From CAJXCL01 sp964394335 (GTDB taxonomy: Bacteria > Nitrospinota > Nitrospinia > CAJXCL01), in NCBI GenBank assembly GCA_964394335.1, contig CAYMVZ010000011.1, positions 1 through 36,785 on the forward strand: a stretch of 36,785 nt of DNA. Direction: 5' to 3'. The notes under the pieces are model-generated. The model worked only from the letters and a program-made list of their open reading frames with translations, searched no databases and had not been told where the DNA came from. A program made the translations under genes and the position numbers. Below, one piece after another: positions 23,089 to 31,039 of this stretch; position 1 is the first letter of the stretch; every line of letters begins with the position of its first letter.

Positions 23089-24038
23089 AAGTGTTCCGAA
23101 ACATAGCACTTATCGCTGCTGTCCGGGAAGATGGTAACAATTACACCTTGATCGATTCTTTTAGCTAATTCCAATGCACCTGCGATTGCCGCGCCTGAAG
23201 AATTACCTACCTGCAGCCCTTCTTCATGTTCCAGATTTCTAACCATGGCGTAGGCATCTTCTGTTTTTACTGAAATTTTGCCGTCCGCGAATGATTCATC
23301 GTAAAGGTTTGGAATAATTGAGGTTTCCATATGCTTTAGCCCTTCAAGACCGTGCAAAGATTCATGGGGTTCAATCGAAATGATTTGAATAGAGGGATTG
23401 AGTTCTTTTAAGAACCGCCCTGTACCCATTAGAGTGCCGCTTGTTCCGATACCCGCGACAAAATGAGTTATACGCCTACCCGTCTGGTTGTAAACTTCAG
23501 GACCTGTTGTCTCATAATGGGATTTCCAATTTGATGGATTATTGTACTGATCAGGCATAAAATATTTCTCCGGGTTTGCTTCGTAAATCTCCTGTGCTTT
23601 AACAATAGCCCCATCAGAACCTCCGAGCGGATCAGAATAGATAATTTCCGCATTATACAATGCAGCCATTTTCGCTTTTCTTTCCCTGCAAATATTTTCT
23701 GGCATTACCAGCAGCACCTTATACCCTTTTATCTTTCCTATGAGGGCATACGAAATACCGGTGTTCCCGGAAGTTGAATCCAAAATAATTTTTTTCTTGG
23801 TTAGTAATCCTGCCTTTTCTCCATCCTCAATCATTTTAAGGGCTGGCCGGCTCTTTACTGATCCCCCCAAGTTCATGCATTCGGCTTTAGCATAAATCTC
23901 AATATTTTTTAAGTCTTTTGTCAGGTTTTGAATTTTTATTAAAGGGGTATTCCCAATTTTTTTTAATTGTGATTTTGAAAAGTCTTTTATATCAATATTT
24001 ACACAATTTATACAGTTCTGGATATCAGTCATATACAT
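23085..24038 (-). CDS. CysM-like cysteine synthase (possible thiocarboxylate-dependent)
   Basis: PLP enzyme of the cysteine synthase family, 317 residues. IGNTPLIKI, the PLP lysine in GGSVKSRPAL, the STSGNTGIS substrate loop and GIGTSGTLMGTG phosphate loop are intact. It resembles M. tuberculosis CysM more than the neighbouring CysK: HFVAGIGTSGTLMGTGRFL is shared, and GLKHM aligns with the region of CysM Arg220, the O-phosphoserine-binding residue, with Lys in its place. The flanking activator and carrier genes suggest its sulfur donor is a protein thiocarboxylate. An N-terminal CINC is extra. Substrate choice is inference; the fold is firm. Confidence 0.85.
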   Translation of the reverse strand: MYMTDIQNCINCVNIDIKDFSKSQLKKIGNTPLIKIQNLTKDLKNIEIYAKAECMNLGGSVKSRPALKMIEDGEKAGLLTKKKIILDSTSGNTGISYALIGKIKGYKVLLVMPENICRERKAKMAALYNAEIIYSDPLGGSDGAIVKAQEIYEANPEKYFMPDQYNNPSNWKSHYETTGPEVYNQTGRRITHFVAGIGTSGTLMGTGRFLKELNPSIQIISIEPHESLHGLEGLKHMETSIIPNLYDESFADGKISVKTEDAYAMVRNLEHEEGLQVGNSSGAAIAGALELAKRIDQGVIVTIFPDSSDKCYVSEHL

Positions 24039-24046
24039 TTTTTTAC

Positions 24047-24862
24047 CTATGGTGATGGTGAAAGAACTCCACAGAATTGTTCGTAATCAATAAGTTCTTT
24101 TATGGTTGGGTTGTCCCCGCAGACAGGGCAGTTCTGGTCTCTTTTCAATTTCAGTTTTCTAAAACTTACTGCCAATGAATCATATAAAAGAAGAGCGCCT
24201 ACCAAAGGTTTTCCGATATTTAAAATCAATTTTAATGTCTCTACGGCTTGAAGCACACCAATAGTGCCTGGCAAAACACCCAACACCCCTGCTTCCTGAC
24301 AGCTTGGTACCATTCCGGGCGGAGGAGGTTCCGAGTACAAGCAGCGGTAACAGGGTCCTTCTTTGGGTTTAAAAATCGTCAGTTGCCCTTCAAATCTAAA
24401 GATACTCCCGTGAACGTTGGTTTTGTTTGTAAACACACAGGCATCATTGATTAAGTAACGGGTCGGAAAATTATCCGTCCCATCCAGTACGATATCGTAA
24501 TCTTTAATTATTCCCATGATGTTTTGAGAGCTTAATCGTTCTTTAAACAGTCGGATTTTGACGTCTGGGTTAAGTTTCTCCATGGTCAATTTTGCTGATT
24601 CAGCTTTATTAATTCCAATACTATCTTTGGAATGGAGAATCTGTCTTTGCAAGTTGCTGAGATCAACATTATCGAAATCGACGATTCCTATATTCCCTAT
24701 GCCTGCCGCAGCCAGGTAAAAGCCTGCAGGGGAGCCTAATCCTCCTGCTCCAACCAAAAGCACTTTAGCGTCTAATAATTTTGATTGACCTTTACCGCCA
24801 ACTTCCGGCAGTATTATATGTCTGCTGTATCTCAGTATTTGTTCTTCTGAAAAATCAAACAT
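24047..24862 (-). CDS. MoeB/ThiF family E1-like adenylyltransferase
   Basis: Activates the C-terminal glycine of a ThiS/MoaD-type carrier by adenylation, ready for sulfur loading. 271 residues. ATP-binding GAGGLGSPAGFYLAAAGIG, the DFDNVDLSNLQRQ loop, DGTDNFPTRYL, two zinc CxxC pairs (CYRC and CPVC) and a candidate catalytic cysteine in PSCQEAGVLG. No C-terminal rhodanese domain, unlike mycobacterial MoeZ, so sulfur must come from a separate protein such as NifS/IscS. It lies 35 nt after the carrier gene and 8 nt before the CysM-like gene, with AGGGA as ribosome site. Confidence 0.92.
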   Translation of the reverse strand: MFDFSEEQILRYSRHIILPEVGGKGQSKLLDAKVLLVGAGGLGSPAGFYLAAAGIGNIGIVDFDNVDLSNLQRQILHSKDSIGINKAESAKLTMEKLNPDVKIRLFKERLSSQNIMGIIKDYDIVLDGTDNFPTRYLINDACVFTNKTNVHGSIFRFEGQLTIFKPKEGPCYRCLYSEPPPPGMVPSCQEAGVLGVLPGTIGVLQAVETLKLILNIGKPLVGALLLYDSLAVSFRKLKLKRDQNCPVCGDNPTIKELIDYEQFCGVLSPSP

Positions 24863-24897
24863 TTATTTTTCCCTAAAAAAACGTCCGGTTAATAAAA

Positions 24898-25179
24898 TTA
24901 AAACAACCCCCCGGCAATTGCCGGAATAATTGATATTTCATCTCCATCCTTAACCGAAGATGATTCTCCGTCAACAAATCTGATATCCTCTTCATTAATA
25001 TAAATATTAATAAACCTGCGTAATTGCCCTTCTTCATCGTATACGCGCTCCTTGATACCGGGATAATTTTTTTCGAGATCATCAAATATCTCTTTTACAT
25101 TGTTTCCTTCCGCGGAGACCTCTCCCTGATTATTCGTCAACTTTAGCAATGGCGATGGAATTCTGACTTTAACTGCCAT
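24898..25179 (-). CDS. ThiS/MoaD-family sulfur carrier with masked Gly-Gly (CysO-like)
   Basis: Ubiquitin-fold sulfur carrier, 93 residues. RIPSPLLKLT at the N-terminus, FINIYINEEDIRF in the middle and the end SIIPAIAGGLF. In this family the last residues are Gly-Gly, which become the thiocarboxylate; here Leu-Phe follow, so two residues would have to be removed first. No indel in the run of six G would restore a terminal GG, so the extension is not a simple homopolymer error. A strong AGGAGG lies 8 nt upstream. Position between thrC-like and moeB-like genes supports a cysteine or other amino-acid carrier and not molybdopterin or thiamine. Confidence 0.85.
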   Translation of the reverse strand: MAVKVRIPSPLLKLTNNQGEVSAEGNNVKEIFDDLEKNYPGIKERVYDEEGQLRRFINIYINEEDIRFVDGESSSVKDGDEISIIPAIAGGLF

Positions 25180-25225
25180 AAATTTCCTCCTATTAATTAA
25201 AAATTTTATTACACTTTTTTGTAAA

Positions 25226-26455
25226 TCAGTTTTTTTCCATTAAATTATTAAACGCTCCCAATTTTGGTTCAATAATAGAAATTTTCCCGACACTATTTTC
25301 TATAGCTTCCCTTGTTTTAAGGCCGTTACCGGTAATCGATAAAACTGTTAATTCGTCTTTTTTAATTCTTCCCTGTTTGATTAGTTTTTTTGTAACAGAG
25401 ACCACAACGCCACCGGCTGTTTCAGTAAAAATGCCTTCCGTACTGGCCAACAGTTTCATCCCTTCCACAATTTCCGTATCATTAACATCTTCTCCCCATC
25501 CGCCGCTTTCTTCAGTGGTTTTTACGCCGTAATATCCATCTGCCGGATTCCCGATGGCAATAGATTTCGCAATTGTATTTGGTTTAACCGGTTTTATAAT
25601 ATCCGTCCCATTTTTTATTGCGGTTGTTACGGGAGCGCAACCGGTAGCCTGTGCTGCAAAAATCTTTGTTTTGACTTTATCTATGAGCCCAAGATCTTTG
25701 AACTCCTTAAAGCTCTTCCAGATTTTTGTAATCAGGGAACTTCCGGCAACAGGGACTACAATATTGTCAGGAGTCTTCCAACCTAATTGCTCCGCAATCT
25801 CATAACCATACGTCTTGGAACCATCTCCATAATAAGGACGGATATTAATATTTACAAACGCCCATTTAAAATTCACGGCTATTTCGCTGCACAGCCTATT
25901 TACATCATCATAAGAACCGTTCACACCAATAACTCTCGCGCCGTAAATTAAAGTACTCATAATCTTTCCCGGTTCCAGATCGGATGGAATGAAAATATAA
26001 CTTTCAAGTCCTGCTTCAGCGGCATGAGCCGCAACGGAATTCGCCAGGTTGCCCGTTGACGCGCATCCTATAGTATCCATTCCTAATTCGCTGGCTTTAG
26101 ACAAAGCCACAGCAACCACCCTGTCTTTGAATGAAAACGTGGGATGATTAACGCTGTCATTTTTTACATACAGGTTTTCAATCCCTAAAGCCTTTCCAAG
26201 GTTTTTTGTCTTTATTAAAGGAGTAAAACCGCAGTGGATACCTACGGTTGGCTCCCCGTCAATAGGCAGCAGTGTTTTATATCTCCACATATTTGGTGGC
26301 GAATTTTCTATTGACTTGCGGGAAATGACCTTTTTAATTCCCTCATAGTCATAGTCCACTTCCAGAGGACCAAAACAAAATTCACAAACATGCAGAGCTT
26401 CTTTGGGATAAATTTTTCTGCATTCTTTGCAAATTAATCCTTTAACAAAACTCAT
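25226..26455 (-). CDS. thrC: threonine synthase-like PLP enzyme
   Basis: 409 residues. An N-terminal zinc ribbon (CKEC...CEFC) precedes the PLP fold-II core: HPTFSFKDR with the PLP lysine, ASTGNLANSVAAHAAEAG, VVPVAGSSL and SITGNGLKT. These are threonine synthase features, and the expected reaction is O-phosphohomoserine to threonine. The operon is unexpected: it is the first gene before the sulfur carrier, activator and CysM-like synthase. This ThrC may simply be co-regulated, or it may use the carrier in a side reaction on O-phosphohomoserine; nothing in the sequence proves that. Weak AAGGGA ribosome site. Confidence 0.88.
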   Translation of the reverse strand: MSFVKGLICKECRKIYPKEALHVCEFCFGPLEVDYDYEGIKKVISRKSIENSPPNMWRYKTLLPIDGEPTVGIHCGFTPLIKTKNLGKALGIENLYVKNDSVNHPTFSFKDRVVAVALSKASELGMDTIGCASTGNLANSVAAHAAEAGLESYIFIPSDLEPGKIMSTLIYGARVIGVNGSYDDVNRLCSEIAVNFKWAFVNINIRPYYGDGSKTYGYEIAEQLGWKTPDNIVVPVAGSSLITKIWKSFKEFKDLGLIDKVKTKIFAAQATGCAPVTTAIKNGTDIIKPVKPNTIAKSIAIGNPADGYYGVKTTEESGGWGEDVNDTEIVEGMKLLASTEGIFTETAGGVVVSVTKKLIKQGRIKKDELTVLSITGNGLKTREAIENSVGKISIIEPKLGAFNNLMEKN

Positions 26456-26519
26456 CTTTTTATCCCTTACTTTAATATAATTATTGTTGGAACCACAAAT
26501 TTCATAGTCCAGCTACGCC

Positions 26520-26622
26520 GCAAGCAAAAATGAATTAACCGCAGAGATCGCGGAGAAAATTAAAAAAATGGTTTGCTTCAGTGCTCATGGCAAACTCTGC
26601 GGTGATAAAAAATAATTCTTCC
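26520..26622. repeat. interspersed intergenic repeat, copy 2, with hairpins
   Basis: Begins with GCAAGCAAAAATGAAT, identical to 3536-3551. Then ACCGCAGAG at about 26538 pairs with CTCTGCGGT near 26612, enclosing GTTTGC...GCAAAC (26572-26596). It lies between cysK and thrC and may also end the cysK transcript. Confidence 0.55.
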
Positions 26623-26643
26623 TGTTGACTTTTGTCCTCTTTT

Positions 26644-27582
26644 CTACTTGAACCCTTTTTCCAGAGTCATATACCGATTCCCGGTATCCGGGAATAAAGT
26701 TACTACATTTTTTTCTCTTCCGAGTTTAGCCGCTACTTTCATTGCGGCGAAACAGGCTGCTCCGGAAGAAATACCAACGATAAGTCCTTCTTCTTTTGCT
26801 AATCTTTTGGACATGTTATAAGCATCTTCATCAGATACCCCTATGATTTCATCCATTATATTGACATTTAAAATCTTTGGGACGAAACCAGCGCCAATAC
26901 CCTGGATTTTATGGTAACCGGGTTTTCCTCCGGAAAGGACAGGAGATGACATTGGCTCCACTCCAACAATCTTTATCTCAGAGTTATTGGCTTTTAAAAC
27001 CTCTCCCACACCAGTAATCGTCCCTCCGGTACCGACACCCGTAACAAAAGCGTCTATAGTTTTCCCTGTCATGGCTTCTTTAATTTCGACTGCGGTGGTT
27101 TTCCGGTGTATTTCAGGATTAGCCGGATTATTAAATTGCTGTGGCATAAAATAGCCCTGGTTTTGGCTGACAATTTCTTCTGCTTGATCAATTGCGCCTT
27201 GCATCCCTTTTTCTAGACCGCTTAAATGCGTGGTTGCGCCAAAACATTCAATGAGAAATCTTCTCTCATAGCTCATGCTTTCAGACATTACCAGCATAAC
27301 TTTATAGCCTTTTACAGCCCCGATCATGGCCAAACCAATACCTGTATTTCCACTCGTCGGCTCAACAATAGTATCCCCTTTTTTAATCAGGCCCTTTAGT
27401 TCCGCGTCTTCAATCATGCTTAACGCAATTCGGTCTTTAACACTGCCCCCGGGATTTAAAGATTCCAATTTAGCGTAAATTGCCGCCATATTACCCTCAG
27501 CAATTAGGTTGAGCCTGACTAATGGCGTTGAACCGATTAAATCAGTTACATTTTTTCCTGAACCATTTAAGTTTTTATTCAT
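26644..27582 (-). CDS. cysK: cysteine synthase A
   Basis: O-acetylserine sulfhydrylase: O-acetylserine plus sulfide gives cysteine. About 312 residues. Classical CysK marks: LIGSTPLVRL, PLP lysine in GGSVKDRIAL, EPTSGNTGIGLAM, GVGTGGTITGVG and HKIQGIGAGFVP, the last contacting CysE in many bacteria. I take ATG 27582; an in-frame GTG at 27591 is possible, and neither has a clear Shine-Dalgarno site. It has a consensus promoter and a structured leader about 95 nt long. Its partner CysE is 19 kb away in another operon. Confidence 0.93.
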   Translation of the reverse strand: MNKNLNGSGKNVTDLIGSTPLVRLNLIAEGNMAAIYAKLESLNPGGSVKDRIALSMIEDAELKGLIKKGDTIVEPTSGNTGIGLAMIGAVKGYKVMLVMSESMSYERRFLIECFGATTHLSGLEKGMQGAIDQAEEIVSQNQGYFMPQQFNNPANPEIHRKTTAVEIKEAMTGKTIDAFVTGVGTGGTITGVGEVLKANNSEIKIVGVEPMSSPVLSGGKPGYHKIQGIGAGFVPKILNVNIMDEIIGVSDEDAYNMSKRLAKEEGLIVGISSGAACFAAMKVAAKLGREKNVVTLFPDTGNRYMTLEKGFK

Positions 27583-27598
27583 GTTTGTCACTATTAAT

Positions 27599-27644
27599 AA
27601 ATCCCCCCAGCGTTCCTTTTACAAATGGAATAATGGGGGGATTT
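27599..27644 (-). promoter_or_regulatory. structured 5' leader of cysK
   Basis: A perfect 10-bp stem (AAATCCCCCC with GGGGGGATTT) is topped by a second 4-bp stem (TTCC with GGAA). It ends 17 nt before the start codon, and the U-tract after it is too short for a good terminator. A second inverted repeat, CTAAGA (27663-27668) with TCTTAG (27679-27684), sits at the predicted start site and could be an operator. It does not match a riboswitch class I know. Confidence 0.5.
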
Positions 27645-27691
27645 AATTTTGCCAAAATTACTCTAAGACTAAATAAACTCTTAGTTTACGA

Positions 27692-27720
27692 ATCATATAA
27701 TACCTAACTGTTTTTGTCAA
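27692..27720 (-). promoter_or_regulatory. sigma-70 promoter for cysK
   Basis: Minus strand TTGACA, 17 bases, TATGAT. Near-perfect consensus; predicted start about 27685. Confidence 0.75.
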
Positions 27721-27803
27721 GTATTGTTAATTAGTTTGATTATAGATCGAAAATCTAATATATATAGGCATTCATTCTATTTTGCTTCCCTTTTCAAGAA
27801 AAA

Positions 27804-28373
27804 ATGACCGACGATTACAGCAGATTATTAGAATTAATCTATACAAATTCTTTTCAATACAGCGAAGAACCTGTTTTTTTACTGGCATCCGGACTGAAAA
27901 GCCAATATTATTTTAATTGCAAGGCAACCACTCTAAGCTCGGAAGGGCTGGTTCTCGTTGGAAATATTTTTTTCGAACGGATTAAAGACTTCCGGATTGA
28001 CGCCATTGGCGGGCTTACAATGGGCGCTGATCCCATTGCTATAGCGACTTCCTTAATCAGCTATCAAAATGGTCGGACAATAAAAGCATTTTGTATTCGT
28101 AAAGAACCGAAAAAACATGGTCTCAAGCTCTGGATAGAAGGAAACCTGAATGAAAATGATAATGTTATTATCATTGAAGACGTTATTACCACAGGGGGTT
28201 CAACAATAAAAGCAATTCAGAGGGCAAAAGAATCTAATATAAATGTCGTTTCTGCTATCGCTTTGATAGATAGAGAAGAAGGCGGCAAAGAAGCTATTGA
28301 AGAATTAGGAATACATGTAGAATCCATATTTTCCAAAAGCGATATCATGGCTTTCCATAATGAGAATAAATGA
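27804..28373 (+). CDS. pyrE: orotate phosphoribosyltransferase
   Basis: Joins orotate to PRPP to give OMP in pyrimidine synthesis. 189 residues. The PRPP-binding motif VIIIEDVITTGGST is complete, GGLTMGADPIA and FCIRKEPKKHG are family segments, and the N-terminus has the usual SGLKSQYYFNCK. It overlaps pdxA by 14 nt. No Shine-Dalgarno site, and no clear promoter in the 200-bp divergent gap shared with cysK. Confidence 0.94.
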   Translation: MTDDYSRLLELIYTNSFQYSEEPVFLLASGLKSQYYFNCKATTLSSEGLVLVGNIFFERIKDFRIDAIGGLTMGADPIAIATSLISYQNGRTIKAFCIRKEPKKHGLKLWIEGNLNENDNVIIIEDVITTGGSTIKAIQRAKESNINVVSAIALIDREEGGKEAIEELGIHVESIFSKSDIMAFHNENK

Positions 28374-29466
28374 CAACGTTCTCATAGCCCTGACAATGGG
28401 AGATCCTAGTGGAATAGGGCCGGAGATTATTTTAAAAGGTTTTTTAAAGTTTAAAGAAAGGCCCTGGCAGGTTGTTGTTATAGGGGATTATTCTTTTTTA
28501 CAAAAAAAAAGAAAGGAATTTAACGTACCGATTAATTTAAATCCAGTTGATGATATTTCAGAAGCTGATTTTTCCCCTGAAAAACTTAATATCCTGAATA
28601 TGAAAAACCTCCCGCCGGATATTCCAAAGGGCGGCAAGAAGCCGCAACCCAATAGAGCTACCGCTCTGAATAGCAAACAAAACGTTGTCAAAAAAACAAA
28701 GTTTCATGGATGTGTAGTACAAGGAGTGGCAAACAAGGAATCAGGAAAGGCATCATATGAATATATTGAAAAAGCTGTGGAGCTGGCATTGGCAGATAAG
28801 GTTTCTGCTATTGTAACAGCCCCCATCAATAAAAAGGCCATTTCTTTAGCAGGTTTATCGTATGCGGGACATACTGAAATGTTAGCCGAACTTACTGATA
28901 CTAAAGATGTTGCTATGATGCTGATAGGCGGAAAAATCAGGGTCGTACTGGTGACTACGCATGTAGCCATATGCAAGGTAAATGAATTTATAAAAAAAGA
29001 CAGAATTTTTAAGACGATTTCCTTAGCAAATCGTTCCCTGAGACTTTTTGGCATCAATACACCACGTATTGCTGTTACCGGACTTAACCCCCACGCGGGA
29101 GACAGCGGGATTTTTGGCAACGAGGAAATAAACGAGATACTGCCAGCCATTCAGAAGGCGAAGGAGCATGGCATTGACGTGACAGGCCCACACCCGGCGG
29201 ATTCTTTATTTGTAAAAGCCAAAAAAGGGGAGTTTGACGCTGTGGTTGTGATGTACCATGACCAGGGACTGATCCCGGTCAAAATGGAGGGATTTGGCAA
29301 AGGAGTAAATGTTACCCTGGGACTTCCAATTATCCGAACTTCTGTTGATCATGGGACTGCTTTCGACATTGCAGGGAAAGGAATTACAGAGACAGGGAGC
29401 TTAATAGCGGCTCTTGAGGTCGCAGTTACACTGTCGAAAAATAAAAAGAAAAAACTTATTGCATAG
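28360..29466 (+). CDS. pdxA: 4-hydroxythreonine-4-phosphate dehydrogenase
   Basis: NAD-dependent enzyme of pyridoxal phosphate synthesis. 368 residues against about 330 in E. coli; the excess is an insertion at about 70-115 rich in Pro/Lys/Asn. Marks: MGDPSGIGPEI, TAPINKKAI, GHTEMLAEL, the metal histidines around TTHVA and NPHAGDSGIFG, VVMYHDQGL and RTSVDHGTAFDIAG. Several neighbours (CysK, CysM-like, ThrC, NifS) need PLP. The 3' end overlaps the convergent lipoprotein gene by 11 bp. Confidence 0.94.
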   Translation: MRINDNVLIALTMGDPSGIGPEIILKGFLKFKERPWQVVVIGDYSFLQKKRKEFNVPINLNPVDDISEADFSPEKLNILNMKNLPPDIPKGGKKPQPNRATALNSKQNVVKKTKFHGCVVQGVANKESGKASYEYIEKAVELALADKVSAIVTAPINKKAISLAGLSYAGHTEMLAELTDTKDVAMMLIGGKIRVVLVTTHVAICKVNEFIKKDRIFKTISLANRSLRLFGINTPRIAVTGLNPHAGDSGIFGNEEINEILPAIQKAKEHGIDVTGPHPADSLFVKAKKGEFDAVVVMYHDQGLIPVKMEGFGKGVNVTLGLPIIRTSVDHGTAFDIAGKGITETGSLIAALEVAVTLSKNKKKKLIA

Positions 29467-30088
29467 CCGTAATAAGGGCCTTGGAAAATTTTTCACTTAA
29501 TTCAAGGGGTGTTGTCTCTTCTTCCTCATCTCGACTATAAATCAAGCTATAAATTATTACTCCATTTTGTACATCGACAATATCCAAATAAGCTGTATTT
29601 ATTTCGTTGCTTTTGAAAAAAAACCACTTCTTTTTGATATTAAGACGGCCTATTAAAAGAAAATCAACTATATCCAGCTCCTTCAGTTCCGTTAGATTGC
29701 TGATTAAAATTCTGCGGTCTTGTATTTCAAAGAACTTCTTAAATTCTTCCCATTCATCTGTTATTGAGTCATGAAATGATTCTTTAACAGCCAGTGATTT
29801 CTCCAATTGAGCCACTAGAAATTTAGGCTCAATGACCTGCAAACCGGAAATCACAAGGTTATCCGCAATAGCGGTAGAGAGAAATAAACCGAGATCTTCT
29901 TCTACTCCGGTAAAAGGTATAACCCCTAATCTTTTTGAAACCATGGAAGGAACATGAGGAGAAACTTGAACTTTTAAAGTCCCCACGCCAGTTTCCTGTA
30001 TCTCTGCTTGTTTCTCCGGCTCGCCTGAATTTTTCCAAAAGCATCCTGTAAAGAAAAAAATAAAAATCAATAAAATTAATTTTTTCAT
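29456..30088 (-). CDS. lipoprotein, CsgG/FlgO-like fold (tentative)
   Basis: Exported lipoprotein of 210 residues from ATG 30088 (MKKLILLIFIFFFTGC); a longer reading from 30145 would put 19 extra residues before the signal peptide and is unlikely. Lipobox FTGC with Cys16. The mature part has LGVIPFTG, AIADNLVISGLQVIEP and LKELDIVDFLLIGRL, the pattern of CsgG/LpoB/FlgO-like outer-membrane lipoproteins (a strand, then a degenerate GxVxxR-like LLIGRL). Function is not assigned. It overlaps pdxA tail to tail by 11 bp. Confidence 0.65.
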   Translation of the reverse strand: MKKLILLIFIFFFTGCFWKNSGEPEKQAEIQETGVGTLKVQVSPHVPSMVSKRLGVIPFTGVEEDLGLFLSTAIADNLVISGLQVIEPKFLVAQLEKSLAVKESFHDSITDEWEEFKKFFEIQDRRILISNLTELKELDIVDFLLIGRLNIKKKWFFFKSNEINTAYLDIVDVQNGVIIYSLIYSRDEEEETTPLELSEKFSKALITAMQ

Positions 30089-30209
30089 CTTTTCGCCTGA
30101 ATGTAATAAGAAAAGTATCGTTTTAAAATAGATTATTTCTAACAAATTAATGAAAAAGAATCAACTATTTAATTATTTTTTACGTTATAATTGCACGAGG
30201 GGTTTTACC

Positions 30210-30236
30210 TTGACTTTAGAAAATCCTTACTATAAT
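30210..30236 (+). promoter_or_regulatory. promoter for bamD operon
   Basis: TTGACT, 15-base spacer, perfect TATAAT. The short spacer weakens it. Predicted leader about 17 nt, without a ribosome site. Confidence 0.5.
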
Positions 30237-30259
30237 TTTGTTTTATCCTGTTAAAAAAT

Positions 30260-31030
30260 ATGTTTACCCGTCAACTATTGTACAAAGAAAGTTTAATAGC
30301 GATTTTCACAATTTTATCTTTGGGGCTTGTGGGATGTGCTGGTTTTGAACAAGATAAAATTTTGACCGTGGAAGAGCTGTACAAAAAGGGAATAGAAGAA
30401 TTTACCGAACAAGACTATATAGAAGCCATAGAAATTTTTAAAAAAATTCTGGATGAATTTCCCGACAGTAAGGTTCGTCCTTTATCTTTAATGGCATTAG
30501 CCAGAAGCCAGTATGAAAATAGCGATTATGAAGAAGCAAAATTTCATTTTGAACAATTTATTGAACAATATCCGGCTAATCAACAAACAGTTAAAGCATA
30601 TTATTTTAAAGCAATGTGTAGTTTTGAACAAATGGAATCTTATAAAAAAGACCAGACCAATACCCATTTGGCGCTGGAAGGTTTCGAAAAGGTAATTAAT
30701 ACTTTTCCTGATGGAAAATATGTGAAACTTGCCAGGCAAAAAAAAGCAATTGGTCGAAGACAATTGGCCAGAAATATTCTTTATATTGGCCGATACTATT
30801 TTGGTATAGGAGCATTTCAATCTGTTATTAGCAGAATGGATGAATTACTGGAAAATTACCCTAAACAAAAATTTTTAGATGAAGCGATCTTTTTATTAGG
30901 AGAGTCTTATTTAAAAGAAGGCAATAGAGAAAAAGCATACATTGCTTATAAAAATCTTCTTCAAAAATTCCCCAATAGCATTTATAAAGCCGATGCTCGA
31001 AGTAGATTAGCTTCTCTTAAGGGAAAATAG
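30260..31030 (+). CDS. bamD: outer membrane assembly lipoprotein BamD
   Basis: TPR lipoprotein of the Bam complex that inserts beta-barrel proteins into the outer membrane. 256 residues. Signal peptide with lipobox LVGC, Cys26; then about five TPRs including the BamD pattern LYKKGIEEFTEQDYIEAIEIFKKI, YPAN...AYYFKAMCSFEQM and FPDGKYVKLARQK. Length and order fit BamD better than the TPR lipoprotein at 19045. First gene before the sigma factor, transglycosylase and plsY, all on the plus strand, suggesting an envelope-related operon. Confidence 0.87.
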   Translation: MFTRQLLYKESLIAIFTILSLGLVGCAGFEQDKILTVEELYKKGIEEFTEQDYIEAIEIFKKILDEFPDSKVRPLSLMALARSQYENSDYEEAKFHFEQFIEQYPANQQTVKAYYFKAMCSFEQMESYKKDQTNTHLALEGFEKVINTFPDGKYVKLARQKKAIGRRQLARNILYIGRYYFGIGAFQSVISRMDELLENYPKQKFLDEAIFLLGESYLKEGNREKAYIAYKNLLQKFPNSIYKADARSRLASLKGK

Positions 31031-31039
31031 GGAGCAAAA

